From Lysinibacillus alkalisoli (GTDB taxonomy: Bacteria; Bacillota; Bacilli; Bacillales_A; Planococcaceae): a stretch of DNA of 64,000 nucleotides. A program made the position numbers and the translations under genes. Location: contig NZ_BMJT01000002.1 of assembly GCF_014643595.1 (NCBI RefSeq), forward strand, positions 124,001 to 188,000, read 5' to 3'. Below the pieces are notes generated by a model that saw nothing but the letters and a program-made list of their open reading frames with translations, was not told where the DNA came from and made no database searches. Of this stretch, positions 56,829 through 64,000 are shown piece after piece; position 1 is the stretch's first letter; every line of letters starts with the position of its first letter.

Positions 56829-58589
56829 ATGACGACAAAAACGTCAATAGACGAACAAGTAGAAGAGCCAATGAAGACAGAAGAACCAAAGCAATATAAA
56901 GATGGTGCAGACCTTTTAATTAAAGCACTGCATGACCAGAACGTTGACATTATTTTTGGTTACCCTGGAGGGGCAGTATTACAAATTTATGATGCCATGT
57001 ATCGCAATCCGATTCGTCATATTTTAACACGCCATGAACAAGGTGCAATACATGCAGCAGAAGGATATGCAAGAGTGTCCAATAAGCCAGGCGTTGTCAT
57101 TGCTACATCTGGCCCAGGTGCTACGAACTTAGTTACAGGCATTGCAGATGCCATGATTGACTCTATCCCGCTTGTTATTTTTACTGGACAAGTAGCAACA
57201 TCTGTCATTGGTACAGATGCTTTCCAAGAGGCGGACATTATGGGGATTACCACACCTATCACAAAACATAATTACCAAGTGCAAGACCCGCGTGATATTC
57301 CACGCATTGTGAAAGAAGCTTTCCATATCGCGAATACAGGTCGTAAAGGTCCTGTTGTTATTGATTTCCCTAAAAACGTTTCGATGGCATTATTCGATTT
57401 TGCAGATTTACCTGATCCAGATGAACCAATTGATTTACCAGGCTATCAGCCAACTTACAAACCAAATTATTTGCAAATTCAGAAAGCAATTAAAGCAATT
57501 AGCCAAGCTAAGAAACCTTTAGTGCTTGCAGGAGCAGGTGTATTATTTGCAGACGCTAAAGAAGAGCTCACTACATTTGTTGAACAATATCAATTACCTG
57601 TAACAACAACACTTTTAGGGCTTGGCGCTATACATGGTGAACACGCACTAAACTTAGGCATGGCAGGTATGCATGGTACAGCAACATCTAATATGGCTAT
57701 AACAGATTGTGATGTATTAATTAATATCGGAGCTCGGTTTGATGACCGATTGACAGGGCGCTTAGATAGTTTTGCACCTAATGCAACGATTATTCATATT
57801 GATATTGACCCAGCAGAAATTGGGAAAAATGTGCCAACACATATTCCCATTGTTGCAGATGCTAAGTTAGCTTTACAAGCACTGCTTAAAAAGCCCTTTG
57901 ACAAACCAGTAACAACAGCATGGCATGAGCAATTACAACAATTACAAGCACAATATCCACTCTGGTATGTATTACCAGAGGATAAGGAAGAGATTCTACC
58001 TCAACAAGCCTTACAAGCTGTGCATCAAATTACAGAAGGTGAAGCCATTGTAACAACAGATGTTGGACAACATCAAATGTGGGCAGCTCAATACTATGCA
58101 TTAAATCATGATCATAGTTGGGTAACATCTGGCGGTTTAGGCACAATGGGCTTTGGTTTCCCAGCAGCAATCGGCGCTCAATTTGCAGAACCAGATCGCA
58201 AAGTAATTGCGGTATGTGGTGACGCAGGTTTCCAAATGACGGCGCAAGAGTTAGCTTTATTAAAAGAATTTAATTTACCTGTAAAGATTGTGATTTTAAA
58301 CAATAGTTGTTTAGGTATGGTGCGCCAGTGGCAACAATCCTTTTATGAAGAGCGTTATTCACACTCCTTGATGCCTGTACAGCCTGATTTTGTCAAGTTA
58401 GCGGATGCTTATGGCATTAAAGGGGTACGTATTGAAAAGTTAAGTGACCTTGATGCCATGATGAAAGAAGCTTTATTATCAGACGAACCTGTATTGATTG
58501 ACTGTCGTGTAAAGCAAATTGAGAATGTAACACCAATGGTTGCTGCAGGTACAGGTTTACATGAAATGATTGGAGTGAAGCCAGAATGA
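56829..58589 (+). CDS. ilvB: Acetolactate synthase large (catalytic) subunit
   Basis: Thiamine-diphosphate enzyme making acetolactate and acetohydroxybutyrate. 586 residues. [34 protein letters not shown] (catalytic Glu), [18 protein letters not shown] and the ThDP motif [29 protein letters not shown] are in order. GGGAGG at 56815-56820 sets the ATG at 56829. It overlaps ilvH by 4 bases (ATGA). Confidence 0.97.
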   Translation: MTTKTSIDEQVEEPMKTEEPKQYKDGADLLIKALHDQNVDIIFGYPGGAVLQIYDAMYRNPIRHILTRHEQGAIHAAEGYARVSNKPGVVIATSGPGATNLVTGIADAMIDSIPLVIFTGQVATSVIGTDAFQEADIMGITTPITKHNYQVQDPRDIPRIVKEAFHIANTGRKGPVVIDFPKNVSMALFDFADLPDPDEPIDLPGYQPTYKPNYLQIQKAIKAISQAKKPLVLAGAGVLFADAKEELTTFVEQYQLPVTTTLLGLGAIHGEHALNLGMAGMHGTATSNMAITDCDVLINIGARFDDRLTGRLDSFAPNATIIHIDIDPAEIGKNVPTHIPIVADAKLALQALLKKPFDKPVTTAWHEQLQQLQAQYPLWYVLPEDKEEILPQQALQAVHQITEGEAIVTTDVGQHQMWAAQYYALNHDHSWVTSGGLGTMGFGFPAAIGAQFAEPDRKVIAVCGDAGFQMTAQELALLKEFNLPVKIVILNNSCLGMVRQWQQSFYEERYSHSLMPVQPDFVKLADAYGIKGVRIEKLSDLDAMMKEALLSDEPVLIDCRVKQIENVTPMVAAGTGLHEMIGVKPE

Positions 58590-59098
58590 AACGTGTTATT
58601 ACACTCACAGTATTAAATCAAAGCGGCGTATTAAATCGGATTACAGGTATGTTAATGAAGCGTCAATTCAATATTGAAAGCATTACGGTTGGTCATACCG
58701 AACAACCTACAATTTCAAAGATGACGTTTATCGTTAACATTGATGATGAGCGTAAAATTGAGCAATTAATCAAACAGTTGTCTAAGCAAATTGATGTGTT
58801 AAAAGTACAAGATATTACAGACAGTTCCATTGTTTTACGTGAATTAGCACTCGTCAAGGTAATCTCACCACCCAATCTACGTTTAGAAATGAATAGTATT
58901 GTAGAGCCTTTCCGTGCTCAAATTGTGGATACATCTAAAAACATGGTGACCTATCAAGTGACAGGAACACCTGAAAAAATTGACGCTTTCATTGAGTTAA
59001 TCCGCTCATATGGCATTAAAGAACTAACGCGTACGGGTGTCACAGCATCTGTACGTGAGACGCAATTTACAGCACCACAATTATCGATCTTAAAATAA
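58586..59098 (+). CDS. ilvH: Acetolactate synthase small (regulatory) subunit
   Basis: 170 residues, with an N-terminal ACT domain ([34 protein letters not shown]) that binds valine, and a C-terminal domain (LALVKV... [49 protein letters not shown]). Confers feedback control on IlvB. The ATG overlaps the ilvB stop. Confidence 0.95.
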   Translation: MKRVITLTVLNQSGVLNRITGMLMKRQFNIESITVGHTEQPTISKMTFIVNIDDERKIEQLIKQLSKQIDVLKVQDITDSSIVLRELALVKVISPPNLRLEMNSIVEPFRAQIVDTSKNMVTYQVTGTPEKIDAFIELIRSYGIKELTRTGVTASVRETQFTAPQLSILK

Positions 59099-59127
59099 TA
59101 GCAACGGCAATTAGCCTTCGCATATAA

Positions 59128-60186
<1,059 letters not shown>

Positions 60187-60197
60187 ATTAAATTCAT

Positions 60198-60231
60198 CTG
60201 TATGAAGTGTATAGCCACTTCATACAGCTTT
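60198..60231 (+). terminator. Intercistronic hairpin between ilvC and leuB
   Basis: CTGTATGAAGTG / CACTTCATACAG, a perfect 12-bp stem with a 6-base loop, followed by only CTTTT. It could be a leaky terminator or an mRNA stability or processing element. In B. subtilis, leuA occupies this interval. Confidence 0.5.
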
Positions 60232-60294
60232 TAACTAATCAATTTTTGTATTTTTCACACAATTGAAGATTACTATAGGAATAGAGGTGTCGTT

Positions 60295-61395
60295 ATGGAA
60301 AAGAAAATTACTGTACTACCAGGTGATGGTATTGGACCCGAAGTTATTGCTTCAGCTGTAGAGGTTTTACAAGTCGTTGGCAAACGTTTTAATCATACTT
60401 TTCATTTAGCGTATGGTGCGATTGGTGGCGCAGCGATTGATCAATACAATAATCCACTGCCAGATGAAACTATTTCATTATGTGAACAAAGTGATGCTGT
60501 ATTATTAGGTGCAGTAGGAGGCCCTAAGTGGGACCAAAACACACCAGAACTACGACCAGAAAAAGGACTTCTACGTATTCGTAAACATTTTGATTTATTT
60601 GCGAACCTACGTCCTGTAATGGCAATCCCGAGTTTATTAGGTGCTTCCCCATTAAAAAAAGAAGTAGCAGAGAACGTAGATTTAATGATTGTACGTGAGT
60701 TAACAGGTGGCGTTTACTTTGGTGAACCACGTATGCGCACAGATGATGGTGCAATTGATACAACGGTTTATTCACGCAAAGAAGTTGAACGAATTGTAGA
60801 AAATGCCTTTCATCTAGCGCGTTTACGTAAAGGTAGACTATGCTCAGTAGATAAGGCAAATGTTTTAGAGACAAGCCGTTTATGGCGAGAAGTGGTAGAG
60901 GAAATGAAAAAGCGCTTCCCTGATGTACAAGTCGAACATCATTTAGTAGATTCTGTAGCGATGAAACTGATTACAAATCCAAGTCATTTTGATGTAGTGG
61001 TAACAGAAAATATGTTTGGCGATATTTTAAGTGACGAGGCATCTGTTATTACCGGTTCGTTAGGTGTATTACCATCTGCTTCTATTCGCGGCGATAACTT
61101 TGGCTTATATGAGCCTGTGCATGGTTCAGCACCAGAAATTGCTGGTCAAGGTGTGGCTAATCCGGCAGCTACTATTCTATCGGTAGCGATGTTATTAAAA
61201 TATTCATTTGGATTAAAAGAAGAGGCAGCAGAGATTGAGCGAGCGGTTAATGCAGTATTTGAAGATGGTTATTTTACGGCTGACTTAGCAAGAGATGGAG
61301 ACCGTGTATTAACTACATCAGAATGGACAAATAAAGTCATTAATGAAATTGATACGAGCTTTGTATCTGAAAGCATTATGACTTCATACATTTAA
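60295..61395 (+). CDS. leuB: 3-Isopropylmalate dehydrogenase
   Basis: NAD-linked oxidative decarboxylation of 3-isopropylmalate in leucine synthesis. 366 residues. ITVLPGDGIGPEV, LLGAVGGPKWD, RELTGGVYFGEPR, DSVAMKLITNP, TENMFGDILSDEASVITGSLG and EPVHGSAPEIAGQGVANPAA all match LeuB. GAGGTG precedes the ATG. 108 bases after ilvC; leuA is absent between them. Confidence 0.97.
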   Translation: MEKKITVLPGDGIGPEVIASAVEVLQVVGKRFNHTFHLAYGAIGGAAIDQYNNPLPDETISLCEQSDAVLLGAVGGPKWDQNTPELRPEKGLLRIRKHFDLFANLRPVMAIPSLLGASPLKKEVAENVDLMIVRELTGGVYFGEPRMRTDDGAIDTTVYSRKEVERIVENAFHLARLRKGRLCSVDKANVLETSRLWREVVEEMKKRFPDVQVEHHLVDSVAMKLITNPSHFDVVVTENMFGDILSDEASVITGSLGVLPSASIRGDNFGLYEPVHGSAPEIAGQGVANPAATILSVAMLLKYSFGLKEEAAEIERAVNAVFEDGYFTADLARDGDRVLTTSEWTNKVINEIDTSFVSESIMTSYI

Positions 61396-61410
61396 AGAAG
61401 TGGGTGACAA

Positions 61411-62826
61411 ATGATGGCGAAAAATATTATTGAAAAAGTTTGGGATGCACATGTCGTATATCAAGAGGAGGGCAAACCAGATTTATTATACATTGACCTT
61501 CATTTAATCCATGAAGTAACATCTCCACAAGCATTTGAAGGGTTGCGTTTAGCAGGGCGTAAAGTTCGTAGACCAGACCTTTGTTATGCGACGATGGATC
61601 ACAACGTTCCAACTAAAAATTTACCAACAATTCATGACCCTATCGCAAAGAAACAGATTGAAACATTAGCGGATAATGCTAAGGAATTTGGTATTGAGCT
61701 AGCTGATATGGGGCATCCAGACCAGGGGATTGTGCACGTTATTGGGCCTGAGTTAGGGTTAACACAGCCTGGTAAAACAATTGTATGTGGGGATTCTCAT
61801 ACATCAACACATGGTGCCTTTGGTGCTATTGCATTTGGTATTGGTACATCTGAAGTGGAGCATGTATTATCTACACAAACATTGTGGCAAAGTAAACCAC
61901 GCACTATGCAAATTCATGTGTCAGGGGATTTAGCTGAAGGCGTGGAAGCAAAGGATATTATTCTAGCGATTATTGCAAAGTTTGGCATTGATGTTGGTAC
62001 AGGTCACATTGTAGAGTTTACAGGTCAAGCGATTCGTAATTTATCTATGGAAGAACGCATGACGATTTGTAATATGTCAATTGAAGCAGGCGCAAAAGCA
62101 GGGTTAATTGCACCTGATGAGACTACAGTCGAATATATTCGTGGACGCCGCTATGCACCTCAAGGTGAAGCATTTGAGCGAGCAGCAGCTTATTGGCTCA
62201 GTCTTGCTTCAGACGAAGGTGCTACATATGATGCCGTACTAGAAATTAAGGCAGAAGAAATTGAACCAGTTGTTACTTGGGGGACAAATCCAGCGATGGG
62301 CACAGGTATTTCAGGGAATGTACCAACATTTGAAGATTATACAAGCGATGCGGATAAGAAGGCTCTTGAGCAAGCGTTAAATTATATGGGGCTTGAAGCA
62401 GGACAACCAATTGAATCGATTGATATTCAACATGTATTTATTGGCTCATGTACGAATTCACGTATCAGTGATTTGCGAGCAGCAGCTAAAGTTGTAGCAG
62501 GGCATAAAGTACATGATAATGTGACAGCTATTGTAGTGCCAGGCTCTGTCTCAACTAAATTACAGGCTGAACAAGAAGGATTAGATAAAATATTTACATC
62601 AGCAGGTTTCGAATGGCGAGATGCAGGTTGTTCTATGTGTTTAGCAATGAATGATGATGTTGTACCTACAGGAGAGCGCTGTGCTTCCACATCTAATCGT
62701 AACTTTGAAGGCCGCCAAGGTACAGGGGCACGTACGCATTTAGTGAGTCCACCTATGGCAGCAGCAGCAGCGATTGCAGGTCATTTTATTGATGTGCGTG
62801 AATTTGTAAAGCAAGAGGTGATATAA
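61411..62826 (+). CDS. leuC: 3-Isopropylmalate dehydratase large subunit
   Basis: [4Fe-4S] enzyme of the aconitase family that isomerises 2- to 3-isopropylmalate with LeuD. 471 residues. [50 protein letters not shown], the cluster Cys in FIGSCTNSR, and [11 protein letters not shown]. Two ATGs (61411 and 61414) stand at the start. The stop is directly followed by leuD's ATG. Confidence 0.97.
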   Translation: MMAKNIIEKVWDAHVVYQEEGKPDLLYIDLHLIHEVTSPQAFEGLRLAGRKVRRPDLCYATMDHNVPTKNLPTIHDPIAKKQIETLADNAKEFGIELADMGHPDQGIVHVIGPELGLTQPGKTIVCGDSHTSTHGAFGAIAFGIGTSEVEHVLSTQTLWQSKPRTMQIHVSGDLAEGVEAKDIILAIIAKFGIDVGTGHIVEFTGQAIRNLSMEERMTICNMSIEAGAKAGLIAPDETTVEYIRGRRYAPQGEAFERAAAYWLSLASDEGATYDAVLEIKAEEIEPVVTWGTNPAMGTGISGNVPTFEDYTSDADKKALEQALNYMGLEAGQPIESIDIQHVFIGSCTNSRISDLRAAAKVVAGHKVHDNVTAIVVPGSVSTKLQAEQEGLDKIFTSAGFEWRDAGCSMCLAMNDDVVPTGERCASTSNRNFEGRQGTGARTHLVSPPMAAAAAIAGHFIDVREFVKQEVI

Positions 62827-63414
62827 ATGGAACCGATTAAACAAATTACAAGTATAATTGCACCACTAAATAATAAAAATGTAGACACAGACCAGATTAT
62901 TTCAAAAGAGTTTTTAAAACGTATTGAGCGTACAGGGTTTGGTAAATATTTATTTTATCACTGGCGTTATAATGAAGATGGCTCAGTAAATGAAGCATTT
63001 GTATTAAATAATCCCCAATTTGCGAGTGCAAAGATTTTAGTAGCAGACGAAAACTTTGGTTGTGGTTCATCACGTGAACATGCGCCATGGGCCATTTTAG
63101 ATTATGGATTCCGTGTGGTAATTGCACCGTCATTTGCCGATATCTTTTATAATAACTGTTTTAAAAATGGTATTTTGCCAATTAAATTGCCACAAGATGT
63201 GGTCAATGATTATCTAGCAAGAGGTAACCGTGGCTTAACACTAGCTGTTGATTTAGTTACACAAACCGTTACTGATGAAGAGGGGAAAATGGTACATTTT
63301 GATATTGATGAGTATTATCGAAATATGCTGTTAGAAGGTTTAGATGAAATTGGTTTAACGATTCAATATGATGACGCGATTTCTGCATATGAAGCACGTC
63401 CAAAGCCGTATTAA
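62827..63414 (+). CDS. leuD: 3-Isopropylmalate dehydratase small subunit
   Basis: Swivel-domain subunit of isopropylmalate isomerase, 195 residues. [31 protein letters not shown] and [43 protein letters not shown] are characteristic. AGAGGTG precedes the ATG. Last gene of the operon, followed by a terminator. Confidence 0.97.
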   Translation: MEPIKQITSIIAPLNNKNVDTDQIISKEFLKRIERTGFGKYLFYHWRYNEDGSVNEAFVLNNPQFASAKILVADENFGCGSSREHAPWAILDYGFRVVIAPSFADIFYNNCFKNGILPIKLPQDVVNDYLARGNRGLTLAVDLVTQTVTDEEGKMVHFDIDEYYRNMLLEGLDEIGLTIQYDDAISAYEARPKPY

Positions 63415-63419
63415 TATAT

Positions 63420-63456
63420 GAGGGGGCTATCCTGCATGACAGGAGGCCTCTTTTTC
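63420..63456 (+). terminator. Terminator of the ilv-leu operon
   Basis: GAGGGGGCTATCCTG / CAGGAGGCCTC, an imperfect stem with a short loop, followed by TTTTT. Confidence 0.75.
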
Positions 63457-63774
63457 TATGTTTGTCATTTACATAGCGTTAAAAAGTTTACAAAAAATTA
63501 ATATTTGAAAATAAAATATCATTTTTATAAAAACAATGCTTATGACATAAAATTGTGCAAAATAGCGATAAATGTAGCAAAACAGTAGTTATTTTATTTT
63601 TAGGGAAATTGTATTGTTATAAAGTGTAAAAAATAAAGTCTTTATGGCTTTTCTTATATTACAGTATTGTAAAATTACCTATATAAACATTAAAATAATG
63701 TAGCTTTGTGTAAAGATTTTGTTTATGATTGAGAAGGTAGAAAGAGATAATATTGATTCAACAGGAGGAACGTC
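63457..63774. other. AT-rich intergenic region before the DUF47 gene
   Basis: About 320 bases, very AT-rich. I find no reading frame and no clear promoter pair. AGGAGGAA at 63763-63770 is the ribosome site of the next gene. Confidence 0.5.
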
Positions 63775-64000
63775 ATGTTCAACTCAAAAAAGCAGGACCC
63801 TTTTTTTCAAGCTTTATTAAAAATAGCGAAAAACGTAAACGAGGGTGTGTATTATGCACATAATTCGAGCATTGATAATATCGATGCATTACAAGAAATT
63901 ACACAAAAGCTAAAGGATTATGAAACGAGCGGTGATAAGTTAATTCATGAATTGATTGTCATGTTAAATAAATCATTCATGACACCTATTGAGCGTGAAG
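63775..64000 (+). CDS. DUF47 family (PhoU-like) protein, 3' truncated by window
   Basis: The first 75 residues are visible: MFNSKKQDPFFQALLKIAKN at the start, then a helical NVNEGVYYAHNSS and DYETSGDKLIHELIVMLNKSF segments. The pattern matches DUF47/PhoU-like proteins (B. subtilis YkaA), whose genes usually precede a low-affinity phosphate (Pit) transporter. The E-x-x-GD metal-binding-like motif of PhoU folds is present as ETSGDKLIHEL. AGGAGGAA sets the ATG. Confidence 0.8.
   Translation, partial: MFNSKKQDPFFQALLKIAKNVNEGVYYAHNSSIDNIDALQEITQKLKDYETSGDKLIHELIVMLNKSFMTPIERE

Overview
The window is chromosomal DNA of a low-GC Gram-positive bacterium of the order Bacillales. Genes are dense, ribosome binding sites are strong AGGAGG types, and GTG and TTG starts are common. 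Several blocks match Bacillus synteny: ccdA-yneI-ccdC-yneK, ilv-leu with a T-box, bmrCD behind a leader peptide, and YfhO with CsbB- and GtcA-like proteins. A meso-diaminopimelate dehydrogenase gene and the overall gene set suggest the Planococcaceae/Caryophanaceae (Lysinibacillus, Solibacillus, Kurthia and relatives). That placement is inference. I see no rRNA, tRNA, CRISPR, insertion sequence or prophage.

Layout. 1-2.4 kb: tail of an iron alcohol dehydrogenase and a succinate-semialdehyde dehydrogenase. 2.5-8.4 kb: GNAT acetyltransferase, a membrane anti-sigma-like protein with an ECF sigma factor, a WYL regulator and two lipoproteins, one with a transglutaminase fold. 8.8-11.5 kb: aconitase. 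11.8-17.5 kb: a BMP-family binding lipoprotein in an operon with a chemoreceptor, diaminopimelate dehydrogenase, and a Cache chemoreceptor. 17.7-21.5 kb: a heterodimeric multidrug ABC exporter (BmrC/BmrD type) preceded by a leader peptide and attenuator. 21.6-29.6 kb: soluble PAS chemoreceptor, then two tandem YfhO proteins facing a convergent GtcA/CsbB pair, which together look like a teichoic-acid glycosylation locus. 29.6-32.9 kb: cyclase-family hydrolase and argGH with ARG-box-like operators.

33.3-44.7 kb: orphan OmpR regulator, pentapeptide protein, a Nudix hydrolase overlapping a PLD-helicase-DUF3427 protein (possible genome-defence or repair pair), a small SET-domain protein, msrA, mntH, TelA, a RarD-type permease and small membrane proteins. 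44.9-51.8 kb: small Xre regulator, the ccd block, a DUF1659/DUF2922/YvrJ small-protein trio, SCO protein, mscL, lytic transglycosylase, a GlsB/YeaQ-type protein and nicotinamidase. 51.9-54.6 kb: a small membrane peptide gene, a PLP racemase-like/deaminase enzyme and an overlapping sugar-lactone oxidase.

54.6-63.4 kb: branched-chain amino acid cluster ilvD, T-box, ilvB-ilvH-ilvC-leuB-leuC-leuD. CodY-like and CcpA (cre) sites and a good sigma-A promoter lie ahead of ilvD. leuA is missing from its usual place between ilvC and leuB. The window ends in the start of a DUF47 (PhoU-like) gene.

The points I would look at first are the BMP lipoprotein/chemoreceptor pair, the two-step leader of the ABC exporter, the Nudix/helicase overlap, the SurA-like anti-sigma candidate, and ilvD placed between the global control sites and the T-box.
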